From the NCBI RefSeq assembly GCF_013177455.1, contig NZ_CP053660.1, forward strand, positions 2,232,001 through 2,296,000: 64,000 bases of DNA. Reading direction: 5' to 3'. Source of the DNA: Nocardioides marmotae. GTDB lineage: Bacteria > Actinomycetota > Actinomycetes > Propionibacteriales > Nocardioidaceae. The notes beneath the pieces were generated by a model. It ran no database searches and was not told the DNA's origin. It saw nothing but the letters and a program-made list of their open reading frames with translations. The position numbers and the translations under genes are program-made. Shown here piece after piece: positions 8,181 to 16,954 of this stretch; positions within the stretch are counted from its first letter, which is position 1, and the number at the start of each line of letters is the position of its first letter.

Positions 8181-8792
8181 GTGCCTGTCACCCGTGGCTT
8201 CTTCCGCAAGCGCGCCGACGGCCCCGCGGGGCGGCTGCCACCAGGCCAGTACGACACCGGCAGCGGCTGGCCGGTGCTCACCGCCGAGGCCACGCCCCGG
8301 ATCGCGCGGTCTGACTGGTCGATCACCGTCGACGGGCTGGTCGAGGAGCCGACCACCTGGTCGTGGGACGAGGCGCACCGGCTCCCGTCGGCGACGTACT
8401 CCGGAGACATCCACTGCGTGACGACCTGGTCGAAGTTCGACATGGTCTTCGGAGGCATCAGCGTCGACGACCTGCTCGCCGCCGCGCGGCCGCGGCCCGA
8501 GGCGCGGTTCGTGCTGGCGCACTCGAGCACCGGCTACACCACGAACCTCCCGCTCGAGGACGTCACCGGCGGCAAGGCGTGGGTCGTGTGGGAGGCCGAG
8601 GGGCGTCCGCTGACCCCCGAGCACGGCGGCCCGGCTCGGCTGCTGGTCCCCCACCTCTACTTCTGGAAGTCCGCCAAGTGGGTCTCCCGGCTGGAGCTGC
8701 TCGACGAGGACCAGCAGGGGTTCTGGGAGCGCAACGGCTACCACGACCGCGGCGACCCGTGGCGCGAGCAGCGCTACCAGGGCGACGCGTGA
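8181..8792 (+). CDS. Sulfite oxidase-like molybdopterin oxidoreductase
   Basis: A 203-residue single-domain protein of the sulfite oxidase/MsrP (YedY) molybdopterin-binding fold. The Mo-ligating cysteine lies in GDIHCVTTWSK (residue about 78), followed by AHSSTGYTTNLPLED and GGPARLLVPHLYFWKSAKWV, typical of this family. There is no Tat signal, so it should be cytoplasmic, unlike periplasmic MsrP. It overlaps the ferredoxin-reductase-like gene by 4 bp (GTGA), which is probably its electron donor. The true substrate of this actinobacterial subgroup is not known to me. Confidence 0.85.
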   Translation: MPVTRGFFRKRADGPAGRLPPGQYDTGSGWPVLTAEATPRIARSDWSITVDGLVEEPTTWSWDEAHRLPSATYSGDIHCVTTWSKFDMVFGGISVDDLLAAARPRPEARFVLAHSSTGYTTNLPLEDVTGGKAWVVWEAEGRPLTPEHGGPARLLVPHLYFWKSAKWVSRLELLDEDQQGFWERNGYHDRGDPWREQRYQGDA

Positions 8793-9502
8793 GCGCGATC
8801 GACGACGTCGTCCCCCGCGCGACGGAGTGGACGACCGGCACGATCATCACCAAGGAGCAGCCGACGCCCGACCAGGTCCGGCTGCGGCTCCACGTCGAGG
8901 ACCGGCAGCCCCACGACCCGGGCCAGCACTACGTCGTCCGGCTCCGCGCGCCCGACGACTACACCGCCCAGCGCTCCTACTCCGTCGCCTCCGACGGCGA
9001 GGACCCGCTGATCGAGCTGCTGGTCGAGCGACTCCCCGACGGGGAGGTCTCAGGCCACCTGGCCGACGTGGCCGAGGTCGGCGACGTGCTGGAGGTGCGC
9101 GGCCCGATCGGCCGCTGGTTCCGCTGGGACACCCGCACGCCCGCGGTGTGCCTGGTCGGCGGCACCGGCGTGGTCCCGGCCGTCGCGATGCTCCGCACGG
9201 CGCGCCGCCTGGGCCGCACCGACCTGCTCCGGGTGGCGGCGGTCGGGCGCGACCCCGAGCACCTGCCGTACGCCGCCGAGCTGGCGCGCGCCGGAGCGCT
9301 GGTCGCCTACACCCGTCACGACGGCGGCGACCGGACCCGCGGGGTGCCGACCGGGGCCGAGCTGCGGGCGCTGGCCGACGGCGCGCAGGTGGCGTTCGTC
9401 TGCGGGTCGCCGCGCTTCGTCGGGCTCGCCACTCCCCTGCTCATCGAGGCCGGCGTCGACCCCACGACCATCCGGGTCGAGCAGTTCGGGGCCAGCGGCT
9501 GA
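8789..9502 (+). CDS. FAD/NAD(P)-dependent ferredoxin-reductase-like protein
   Basis: A 237-residue flavin reductase module with the FAD-binding RSYSVAS (RxYS), the NAD(P)-binding GGTGVVPAVAML and a C-terminal FVCGSPRFV pyridine-nucleotide motif, as in ferredoxin-NADP reductase-type proteins. It lacks a ferredoxin or heme domain. GTG at 8789 overlaps the stop of the molybdopterin enzyme, so the two are translationally coupled and probably work as one electron-transfer pair. Confidence 0.85.
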   Translation: MSAIDDVVPRATEWTTGTIITKEQPTPDQVRLRLHVEDRQPHDPGQHYVVRLRAPDDYTAQRSYSVASDGEDPLIELLVERLPDGEVSGHLADVAEVGDVLEVRGPIGRWFRWDTRTPAVCLVGGTGVVPAVAMLRTARRLGRTDLLRVAAVGRDPEHLPYAAELARAGALVAYTRHDGGDRTRGVPTGAELRALADGAQVAFVCGSPRFVGLATPLLIEAGVDPTTIRVEQFGASG

Positions 9503-9503
9503 G

Positions 9504-9520
9504 CCGTCCCCGGAGGACGG
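9504..9520. terminator. Short hairpin after the reductase gene
   Basis: CCGTCC-CCGGA-GGACGG forms a 6-bp GC stem immediately after the stop codon. It has no T-tract, as is usual in this GC range. Weak support. Confidence 0.4.
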
Positions 9521-9678
9521 GCCGGCACCGGCGGACCTCACCCGGCGGGGTGAGAGGTCGCGGGAATCGCGCGGAACGGGTGGGGGTCGGACTTCGTGCC
9601 GCTGCTTCACCTGTCTGCGCCATACCCACTCGGGTAACGGACCGGTGACCGACATCAGACGGAAGGTGGACACCGAAC

Positions 9679-11934
9679 GTGAACCCCAAGGACGCCGCGA
9701 AGGCCGCGATCGACAAGCTCGAGGGGGCCGCTGACATCACGGTCCCCGGTGTGCCCGGCCCGGCGCCGGCCACCCTCGAGGAGCCGACCACCCCGAAGCC
9801 CCCGCTCCCCCCGAAGCCCGACCAGGGCGCCCCCGCCACCGGCACCGCGACCGGTGCGCCCACGGGCGCTCCGCCGACCGCGCGCGCCCAGCAGTCGGCG
9901 TACCTCACCAACGCCACCGGCACCCGCCTGCGCGACACCGACCACTCCCTCAAGGCCGGCAGCCGCGGGCCGACCCTCCTGCAGGACCACCACCTGCGCG
10001 AGAAGATCACCCACTTCGACCACGAGCGGATCCCCGAGCGGGTCGTCCACGCCCGCGGCGCCGGCGCCCACGGCGTCTTCGAGGGCTACGGCACCGCCAC
10101 CTCGGTCTCGATGGCCGGGGTGTTCGCCAAGGGCAAGGAGACGCCGGTCTTCGTCCGGTTCTCCACCGTCCTGGGCTCGCGCGGCTCCGCCGACACCGTC
10201 CGCGACACCCGCGGGTTCGCGACGAAGTTCTACACCGACGAGGGCAACTGGGACCTGGTCGCGAACAACATCCCGGTGTTCTTCATCCAGGACGGCATCA
10301 AGTTCCCCGACGTCATCCACGCCGGCAAGCCGCACCCGGACCGCGAGATCCCGCAGGCCCAGAGCGCGCACGACACGTTCTGGGACTTCGTCTCGCTGCA
10401 CACCGAGGCCCAGCACCACACGATGTGGAACATGTCCGACCGGGGCATCCCGCGCTCCTACCGGATGATGGAGGGCTTCGGCGTCCACACCTTCCGGTGC
10501 ATGAACGCCGAGGGCGGGACCTCGCTGGTGAAGTTCCACTGGAAGCCGAAGCTCGGCGTGCACTCCCTGACCTGGGAGGAGGCGCAGATGATCGGCGGCA
10601 TCGACCCCGACTTCCACCGGCGCGACCTGTACGACGCCATCGAGGCCGGCGCCTACCCCGAGTGGGAGCTGGGCGTCCAGGTCTTCCCCGACGAGCCCGA
10701 CCAGATGTTCGCCGGGATCGACCTGCTCGACCCGACCAAGATCGTGCCGGAGGAGATCGCGCCGGTGCAGCCCATCGGCAAGCTGACCCTCAACGCCAAC
10801 CCGACGAACTTCTTCGCCGAGGTCGAGCAGATCGCCTTCCACGTCGGCCACCTCGTGCCGGGAATCGACGTCACCGACGACCCGCTGCTGCAGACGCGGC
10901 TCTTCTCCTACGTCGACACGCAGCTCTCCCGGCTCGGCGGGCCGAACTACAACCAGATCCCGGTGAACCGGCCGCACGTGCCGACCAACGACATGTTCCG
11001 CGACGGGTTCCACCAGCACGCGGTGCACTCCGGCGTGGCGCCGTACAAGCCGAACTCGATGGACGGCGGCTGCCCCTTCGCCGCCGGCACTGACCTCTCC
11101 GAGGAGCAGACGCGCGCGTTCGTCGAGGCGGCGGTCACCGTCGCGGAGGCGACCAAGGTGCGGGAGAACCCGGCGTCGTACGACGACCACTACAGCCAGG
11201 TGCGCCAGTTCTGGCTGTCGATGACGCCGGTCGAGAAGGAGCACATCATCCGGGCCTACACCTTCGAGCTCGGCAAGTGCTACGAGCAGGCGGTCAAGGA
11301 GCGGCAGCTGCAGAGCCTGGCCAACATCGACCCGGTGCTGTGCCAGGAGGTGGCGACCGGTCTCGGCCTGCCCGCGCCGGAGCCGACGATCCCGCTGCAG
11401 GACCTCGAGCCCAGCCCGGCGCTGTCGCAGATCAAGGGCCCGTTCCCGCCCGACGGCCGGATGATCGGCATCGTCGTCGACCCCGACGGCGACCTCGGCG
11501 GCGTGGACGCGCTGCGCCGCAGCATCCACGAGGCCGGGATGGTGCCGCTGCTCTTCGGCCCGCACGGCGGGATGATCGACGGGATGCCGGTGCAACGGAC
11601 CTTCGCGACCGGTCGCTCGGTGGAGGTCGACGTGCTGCTGCTCGCCGGCGCCCCGAAGCCCGCGCCCGACGCGCTCGCCGCCCGCGACGACAAGGCCGGC
11701 GCCCCGGGCTCGGCCGCGCTCGACCCGCGCGTCGCGCTGCTGGTCCAGGAGTGCTACCGCCACGCCAAGGTGATCGGTGCGTGGGGCGACGGCGTGAACG
11801 CGCTGGCCGGCGCCGGTGTCTCCATCGACGAGCCGGGCGTGATCACCGGCGACACCCCCGTCGAGGTCTTCGGGACCGTCTCGGAGGAGATGGGCTTCCA
11901 CCGCGTCTGGGACCGGTTCCCCACGGCCGTCTGA
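9679..11934 (+). CDS. katE: Large-subunit monofunctional catalase (HPII type)
   Basis: A 751-residue heme catalase that decomposes hydrogen peroxide. The catalytic His124 (RVVHARGAG), Asn197 (VANNIPVFF) and heme-ligating Tyr411 (RLFSYVDTQ) are present. The length and the C-terminal 170-residue class I glutamine-amidotransferase-like domain ([12 protein letters not shown], then [10 protein letters not shown]) identify the large HPII/KatE clade. The first 75 residues are a Pro/Ala/Gly-rich extension. Start is GTG at 9679, consistent with GAAGG upstream. Transcribed alone, with a strong terminator 25 bp past the stop. Confidence 0.95.
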   Translation: MNPKDAAKAAIDKLEGAADITVPGVPGPAPATLEEPTTPKPPLPPKPDQGAPATGTATGAPTGAPPTARAQQSAYLTNATGTRLRDTDHSLKAGSRGPTLLQDHHLREKITHFDHERIPERVVHARGAGAHGVFEGYGTATSVSMAGVFAKGKETPVFVRFSTVLGSRGSADTVRDTRGFATKFYTDEGNWDLVANNIPVFFIQDGIKFPDVIHAGKPHPDREIPQAQSAHDTFWDFVSLHTEAQHHTMWNMSDRGIPRSYRMMEGFGVHTFRCMNAEGGTSLVKFHWKPKLGVHSLTWEEAQMIGGIDPDFHRRDLYDAIEAGAYPEWELGVQVFPDEPDQMFAGIDLLDPTKIVPEEIAPVQPIGKLTLNANPTNFFAEVEQIAFHVGHLVPGIDVTDDPLLQTRLFSYVDTQLSRLGGPNYNQIPVNRPHVPTNDMFRDGFHQHAVHSGVAPYKPNSMDGGCPFAAGTDLSEEQTRAFVEAAVTVAEATKVRENPASYDDHYSQVRQFWLSMTPVEKEHIIRAYTFELGKCYEQAVKERQLQSLANIDPVLCQEVATGLGLPAPEPTIPLQDLEPSPALSQIKGPFPPDGRMIGIVVDPDGDLGGVDALRRSIHEAGMVPLLFGPHGGMIDGMPVQRTFATGRSVEVDVLLLAGAPKPAPDALAARDDKAGAPGSAALDPRVALLVQECYRHAKVIGAWGDGVNALAGAGVSIDEPGVITGDTPVEVFGTVSEEMGFHRVWDRFPTAV

Positions 11935-11958
11935 TCCCTTCCGGTCGGTCTGACCCGG

Positions 11959-11999
11959 ACCACCGCCCCGGCGTCGTACCTCGGCGCCGGGGCGGTGGT
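11959..11999 (+). terminator. Rho-independent-type hairpin after katE
   Basis: ACCACCGCCCCGGCG pairs perfectly with CGCCGGGGCGGTGGT around an 11-nt loop, giving a 15-bp GC-rich stem 25 bp downstream of the catalase stop codon. Confidence 0.75.
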
Positions 12000-12133
12000 G
12001 CGTCGGGGTGTCGGGCCGCCGGGCGCCTGTCGGGGTCCCCGGTTCACCGGTGACCCCTGCACTTACCGCGACAGATCTGCCCCGACATGTGCAGGACTCC
12101 CCTGAGATGTGGTGCATCTGGGCGGCGCGCCGG

Positions 12134-12223
12134 AAGGTTCATCGGCCGGCCGACGAAACTCCCGGTTGGACGCTGAAGTTCCATCGGCCCACCGGCAGGT
12201 TTATCGGCCGGCCGATGAACCTT
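12134..12223. repeat. 20-bp perfect inverted repeat of nested palindromes
   Basis: AAGGTTCATCGGCCGGCCGA (12134-12153) is the exact reverse complement of 12204-12223. Each arm is itself an almost perfect palindrome centred on CGGCCGGCCG, and a third, weaker copy (ATCGGCCCACCGG) lies between. The element occupies the roughly 350-bp gap between katE and the efflux pump. Nothing else is recognised in that gap apart from the terminator and the operator-like site. Confidence 0.9.
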
Positions 12224-12311
12224 GCGCCCCGCCGAGCCGCCGAGCCGCCGCGCACCGCGGGCGAGCGCCGACCGGGCGGGGAGTCGCCCACGTCACACGC
12301 GCCGCGGTTGG

Positions 12312-12324
12312 TTGCCTGAGGCAA
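12312..12324. promoter_or_regulatory. Palindromic operator upstream of efflux gene
   Basis: TTGCCT-G-AGGCAA is a perfect dyad 22 bp upstream of the transporter ATG and about where the -35 region would be (TACGGT at 12332 could be the -10). Such sites upstream of DHA2 pumps are usually bound by MarR or TetR repressors. No such gene is adjacent here. Confidence 0.5.
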
Positions 12325-12346
12325 TCATCTCTACGGTGTGACCCTC

Positions 12347-13831
12347 ATGCCGATCGACAAGGACTCACCTGTGCCGAGCCCCACCGCACCCGCGGCCCCA
12401 CGGACGCCGAACCCGCGTCTCGCGATCGCCGTCCTGTGCATCGGCGGCCTCACCGCCGCGCTGACCCAGACGCTGGTCATCCCGATCCAGAGCGACCTGC
12501 CGCGCCTGCTCGACACCTCGGCCGCGAACGCCGCCTGGGTGGTCACCGTGACCCTGCTGGCCGGCGCGGTGTCGATGCCGCTCGCCGGTCGCCTGGCCGA
12601 CCTCTTCGGCAAGAAGCGGGTGATGGTGGCGACCTCGGCGATCCTGCTCGTCGGCTCCGCGCTCGTGGCGATGTCGTCGACGCTGGTGCCGGTCCTCGCG
12701 GGCCGGGCGCTCCAGGGCCTGGCGATGGGCTTCATCCCGGTCGGCATCTCGATGATTCGCCAGATCGTGCCGCCGCACCTGGCCGGCGGCGCCGTCGCCG
12801 CGATGAGCGCGACCCTCGGCGTCGGAGGCGCGATCGGCCTGCCGCTCTCGGCGTGGATCGTCGAGGTCGGCGACTGGCACGCGCTGTTCTGGGTCTCGAC
12901 CGGCCTCGCCGCGGGCGTGATGGTGCTGACCGCCGTCGCGATCCCCCACGTCCACGACGGCGGCAAGGGCCACTTCGACCTCGTCGGCGCGCTCGGCCTC
13001 GCGGTCGGCCTGGTCTCCCTGCTCGTCGGGGTCTCCAAGGCCACCACCTGGGGCTGGGCCGACGCCCGGACCCTCGGCGCGATCGCCGCCGGCGTCCTCG
13101 TGCTGCTCGTCTGGGGCGCCTTCGAGCTGCGCCAGGCCGAGCCGCTGGTCGACCTGCGCGCCACCGCCAAGCTGCCGGTGCTGATGACCAACCTCGCCGC
13201 CGTCGCGGTCGGCTTCGGGATGATGGCGCAGGCCATCGTCGTGCCCCAGCTGCTCCAGCTCCCCGAGGCCACCGGCTACGGGCTGGGCCAGTCGATCCTC
13301 GCCGCCGGCCTCTGGATGGCCCCCGGCGGCCTGGTGATGATGCTCTTCGCGCCGGTCTCCGGGCGGCTCATCTCCACCATCGGCGCCCGCGTCACCCTGA
13401 TGATCGGCGCCGCGGTGCTCGGGGGCGGCTACCTGGTGGCGTACGTCCTGATGGACGCCCCCTGGCAGCTGCTGCTCGTCTCCTGCATCCTCTCCGCCGG
13501 CGTCGGCATCGGGTACGCCGCGATGCCGACGCTCATCCTCGACGCGGTCCCGCCGCGCGAGGCCGGCGCCGCGGTCGGCCTGAACGCGCTGATGCGCTCG
13601 GTCGGCACCACCGTCTCCGCGGCCGTCATGGGCACCCTGCTGACCAGCAACACCATGCCGGCCGGCAACGGCTTCGAGATCCCGACCGAGGGCGCCTTCC
13701 AGCTCTGCTTCCTCGTCGGCGCGATCGCTGCGTTCGCCGGCGTCGCGATCGCCGCTCTCATCCCCAAGCGCAAGGCCGTCGACGCCACCCCTGGCTCCGA
13801 GCCCGTCGGCGCCGGCCTCACCGCCGGCTGA
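12347..13831 (+). CDS. MFS efflux transporter, DHA2 (EmrB/QacA) family
   Basis: About 494 residues with 14 predicted transmembrane helices. MFS motif A is seen as GRLADLFGKKRVM after helix 2, and the DHA2 motif C-like GGAIGLPLSAWIV lies in helix 5, marking a drug:proton antiporter. It is likely to export toxic hydrophobic compounds. ATG at 12347 is preferred over GTG 12338 because the possible -10 box would overlap the latter. An operator-like dyad upstream suggests repression by a MarR/TetR regulator. Confidence 0.85.
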   Translation: MPIDKDSPVPSPTAPAAPRTPNPRLAIAVLCIGGLTAALTQTLVIPIQSDLPRLLDTSAANAAWVVTVTLLAGAVSMPLAGRLADLFGKKRVMVATSAILLVGSALVAMSSTLVPVLAGRALQGLAMGFIPVGISMIRQIVPPHLAGGAVAAMSATLGVGGAIGLPLSAWIVEVGDWHALFWVSTGLAAGVMVLTAVAIPHVHDGGKGHFDLVGALGLAVGLVSLLVGVSKATTWGWADARTLGAIAAGVLVLLVWGAFELRQAEPLVDLRATAKLPVLMTNLAAVAVGFGMMAQAIVVPQLLQLPEATGYGLGQSILAAGLWMAPGGLVMMLFAPVSGRLISTIGARVTLMIGAAVLGGGYLVAYVLMDAPWQLLLVSCILSAGVGIGYAAMPTLILDAVPPREAGAAVGLNALMRSVGTTVSAAVMGTLLTSNTMPAGNGFEIPTEGAFQLCFLVGAIAAFAGVAIAALIPKRKAVDATPGSEPVGAGLTAG

Positions 13832-13864
13832 CCCACGCACCCCGCCGGTCGAGCCCGAGGTGGC

Positions 13865-15352
13865 TCACCCAGCGGGGGCGGTGGCGGGGCCGGCGACAGG
13901 GCAGTCCCCGCCGCAGTCGTCGGTGAGCTCGCGGATGCGGGCGGCGACGAGGTCGACGGCGTCGACGTAGCTGTCGGCGTCGACCTGACGGAGGTCGCCG
14001 CCCGCCAGGCCCCGGTCGGCGACGAGCCGGACGACGTAGGGCCCGACCGCGGCGTACGCCTTGACCACCCGCGTGCTGGAGACCTCCTTGGTGTCGAGGA
14101 TGTAGAGCCAGTCGGCGTCGCTGGCCCGGGGGGTCGCCATCCGGAAGGCGACCAGGTCCTGCAGGCCGTACTTCTTCTCGTACTCCTCGTTGTAGAAGTT
14201 GTCGACCGCCCACTCGCCGATCAGCTTCTGGGTCCTCCTCGCATCAGCGGCGTAGCGCACCTCCACCTCGACGCTGCGGGTCTTGATGTTCGTGGGCCCG
14301 CCCTCCGCCTCACGCTCGCAGGACGCGCCCGGGCTGCGGTAGAACGGCGCGTCGCCGCCCTGCCGGGCCCGGCGGCGTACGTCGCGCTCGGTCGAGTACG
14401 ACCGCACCTCCACCGTCGGCTCCCACTGCACGAGCGTGGTGACGACCTCGTCGTCGGCCAGGGCGCAGGGCTCGAGGTAGGGCGTGCCCTCGAACGTCTC
14501 CTCGTTGGCCAGCTGCACGGGCAGCGGGGTCTGGTCGGTGACGTCGGCGGTGCGCGCCACCTGGGTCAGGGCCTTCATGCGGGGCGCCTGGAACCGGTAC
14601 TCCTGCGGGCTCAGCGGCTCGTCGCGGAACACGTCGACCGGTCGGCTCCACGACAGGGTGATCAGCGCGTTGTCCCGCCACGTCACCCAGTGCTGGCGGC
14701 CCGGGACGTGGAGCAGGTGCTTCGCGCCGGCGACGGGCTCGCCGCCTGTGTCGGCCTCGAGCTCCTTCTGCAGGTCCTTGACCCACTCGAGCCACGCGGG
14801 GAAGTCCAGCCCGGCCAGCTCCCGGCTCTCCGCCCCGGTGCCGAGGTAGGCGATCGCCGCCCACTGGGCCTTGGCCCGCTCCTCGGACTCGTAGTGGTCG
14901 ACCCGCACCCGCAGCGAGTGGCCGTCGCCCCAGCTGTAGCTGCAGGAGGCCTCGACGCTGTCGTTCACGGAGGCCTGCTCCCAGGCCGCGCCGGTGACCG
15001 AGGCGGTCGGGTAGTGCTGCTCGACGACTCCCTGCTTCGGCATGGGCCCGAACTGCTGCTCCACGGCGTCGAGGTCGACCAGGCGGCAGGGCTGGATGAG
15101 CGGCTGGTCACCCAGCAGGACCGGCTCGGCCGCGGCGACCTCCTCGGCCTCCGTCCCCTCCCCCGACGCCCCGCCGGACGCCGACGGAGACGCCGACGGA
15201 GACGCCGACGTCCCGCCGGTCTCGGGGTCGTCCGACCCGTCGCCGCCGGAGCAGGCGGACAGCGTGGCGAGCGCCAGGACAGCGGCGAGGAGCCCGGCTG
15301 GTGCGCGGCGGAGGGAGCGGCGGAGGGGGCGGCGGAGGAAGCGGTCGGCCAT
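13865..15352 (-). CDS. Large putative lipoprotein of unknown function
   Basis: A 495-residue protein starting with a basic N-terminus (RRPLRRSLRR), a hydrophobic stretch and the lipobox LSAC, then a Ser/Pro/Gly-rich linker. Two similar halves follow, each with a conserved cysteine segment (IQPCRLVDLDAVEQQFGPMP and LEPCALADDEVVTTLVQWEP) like the DUF3558-type lipoprotein domain, so it may be a duplicated DUF3558-like fold. It should be anchored outside the membrane. The ATG at 15352 begins the signal peptide. Function unknown. Confidence 0.7.
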   Translation of the reverse strand: MADRFLRRPLRRSLRRAPAGLLAAVLALATLSACSGGDGSDDPETGGTSASPSASPSASGGASGEGTEAEEVAAAEPVLLGDQPLIQPCRLVDLDAVEQQFGPMPKQGVVEQHYPTASVTGAAWEQASVNDSVEASCSYSWGDGHSLRVRVDHYESEERAKAQWAAIAYLGTGAESRELAGLDFPAWLEWVKDLQKELEADTGGEPVAGAKHLLHVPGRQHWVTWRDNALITLSWSRPVDVFRDEPLSPQEYRFQAPRMKALTQVARTADVTDQTPLPVQLANEETFEGTPYLEPCALADDEVVTTLVQWEPTVEVRSYSTERDVRRRARQGGDAPFYRSPGASCEREAEGGPTNIKTRSVEVEVRYAADARRTQKLIGEWAVDNFYNEEYEKKYGLQDLVAFRMATPRASDADWLYILDTKEVSSTRVVKAYAAVGPYVVRLVADRGLAGGDLRQVDADSYVDAVDLVAARIRELTDDCGGDCPVAGPATAPAG

Positions 15353-15431
15353 GTGGGGGTGCTTCCCGGCGGCGTCCGGAGACAAACGCGGGGGCCGACG
15401 TGTGCGTGCGCGAGGTGGGTACAGGTCGCGC

Positions 15432-15653
15432 ATGACCGAGCCGAACGCGAACGAGAAGAACGAAGCCGTCCAGATCATCGTCGACCGGGTCTCCTCCTGG
15501 CAGGACGGCGCCACCGAGGGCACCGTCGCCGAGGAGCTGCGCAAGGGCGCCGACGAGGTCGGCATCAGCCTGTCCGCCGACGAGATCGCCAAGCTCGCCG
15601 ACGCCATCGAGTCCCGGCACGGCGCGGTGGACGCCGCGAGCGTCCTGTCGTGA
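15432..15653 (+). CDS. Small conserved hypothetical protein, 73 residues
   Basis: An acidic, helical protein (QIIVDRVSSWQDGATEGTVA then EELRKGADEVGISLSADEIA) without membrane segments. It looks like a short two- or three-helix domain. It overlaps the next gene by 4 bp (GTGA), so it heads a coupled run 15432-16953. No function recognised. Confidence 0.65.
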   Translation: MTEPNANEKNEAVQIIVDRVSSWQDGATEGTVAEELRKGADEVGISLSADEIAKLADAIESRHGAVDAASVLS

Positions 15654-16111
15654 CCGGCGGCCCGGCCGGCGGCCCGGACGAGCGCCACACCCGGCCCGAG
15701 GGCGTCACCGACGCCACCGTCGAGGCGCTGGGCAAGCTGTCGGAGGCCCTCGAGGCGGTCGAGGCCGCCCGGGGCTTCCTCTACAACTTCCACCGGATGA
15801 GCGGCACCGCCGACCTCACCGCCGGTGACGCGGTGGAGCTGCTGGAGAAGGCCGGGCACACCGAGCTCGCCGAGAAGGTCCGCACCGAGATCGTCGGGCG
15901 CAACGTCATCGAGGGTCGCTGGACCTTCCAGATCGTCGAGGCCTACGACGACACCTACTACTCGGCGTTCAAGGACGTCGAGCGGGAGGCCCGCGAGACG
16001 CTCGTCGGCGGCCGCCGCCACCTCTACGAGGCGGAGATGAAGGAGGAGCGCCGCACCCACGGCGCGACCCACCACGAGGCCACCCCGGCCGAGACCCCTC
16101 CCGACAAATGA
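15650..16111 (+). CDS. Conserved hypothetical helical protein, 153 residues
   Basis: A soluble protein of mostly helices (LGKLSEALEAVEAARGFLYN, GDAVELLEKAGHTELAEKVR) followed by GRNVIEGRWTFQIVEAYDDT and a His-rich tail. It resembles a conserved actinobacterial protein of unknown function. GTG 15650 overlaps the preceding stop and its own stop overlaps the ATG of the aldo/keto reductase, so the three are translationally coupled. Confidence 0.65.
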   Translation: MTGGPAGGPDERHTRPEGVTDATVEALGKLSEALEAVEAARGFLYNFHRMSGTADLTAGDAVELLEKAGHTELAEKVRTEIVGRNVIEGRWTFQIVEAYDDTYYSAFKDVEREARETLVGGRRHLYEAEMKEERRTHGATHHEATPAETPPDK

Positions 16112-16953
16112 CCGGCGCCGTACCGCGGGAGCGCCGCCTGCTCGACGGCTCCACCCTCCCCGCCATCGGCTTCGGCACCTACCCGCTCAAGGGCGAGGAG
16201 TGCGTGACCGCGGTGCGGTCGGCGATCGAGGCCGGTTACCGGCTGATCGACACCGCGGTGAACTACGGCAACGAGCGCGAGGTCGGCGAGGCGATCCGCC
16301 GCTCCGGCGTGCCGCGCGAGGAGCTGGTGGTGACCACCAAGCTGCCCGGCCGGGCCCATGCGTACGACGACGCGGTCGCCAGCGTGCGCGGCTCGCTGGA
16401 AGCCCTCGGGCTGGACCGGATCGACCTGCACCTCATCCACTGGCCCAACCCCCGCGTCGGGAGGTACGTCGAGGCCTACCGCGCGCTGGTCGACCTGCGC
16501 GCCGAGGGGCTCGTCGGCTCCGTCGGGGTCTCGAACTTCACCGAGGAGCACCTCTCCCGGGTGGTCGAGGCGACCGGCGTGGTGCCGGTGGTCAACCAGG
16601 TCGAGCTGCACCCGTGGTTCCCCCAGGTCGAGCTGCGCGCCGTCCACGACCGCCTCGGCGTCGTGACCGAGGCGTGGAGCCCGCTGGGCAAGCGGCGGGC
16701 GCCGTTCGGCGAGGCGCCGGTCGTGGCCGCCGCCGAGCGGCACGGCGTGACGCCGGGCCAGGTGGTGCTGCGCTGGCAGCTCCAGCTCGGCAACGTCCCG
16801 ATCCCGAAGTCGGCCACGCCCGAGCGCCAGCGGCAGAACCTCGACGTCTTCGGGTTCGAGCTGTCCGAGGAGGAGGTCGCGGCGATCACCGGGCTCTCCC
16901 GGCCCGACGGGCGGCTCTTCGACGGCGACCCGGAGACCCACGAGGAGATGTGA
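16108..16953 (+). CDS. Aldo/keto reductase
   Basis: A 281-residue NADPH-dependent aldo/keto reductase with the full catalytic tetrad visible: Asp in LIDTAVNYGNE, Tyr in the same motif, Lys in VVTTKLPG and His in DLHLIHWP. The cofactor motif IPKSATPERQRQNLDVFGF is also intact. It resembles the 2,5-diketo-gluconate reductase group. ATG overlaps the previous stop by 4 bp. Substrate unknown. Confidence 0.9.
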   Translation: MTGAVPRERRLLDGSTLPAIGFGTYPLKGEECVTAVRSAIEAGYRLIDTAVNYGNEREVGEAIRRSGVPREELVVTTKLPGRAHAYDDAVASVRGSLEALGLDRIDLHLIHWPNPRVGRYVEAYRALVDLRAEGLVGSVGVSNFTEEHLSRVVEATGVVPVVNQVELHPWFPQVELRAVHDRLGVVTEAWSPLGKRRAPFGEAPVVAAAERHGVTPGQVVLRWQLQLGNVPIPKSATPERQRQNLDVFGFELSEEEVAAITGLSRPDGRLFDGDPETHEEM

Positions 16954-16954
16954 C

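Noticed and set aside
9655..12117. Very long open frame antisense to katE (about 820 codons)
   Set aside because: High third-position GC creates long open frames on the opposite strand. The protein is Arg/Val/Gly-biased, has no domain, and katE is unambiguous.
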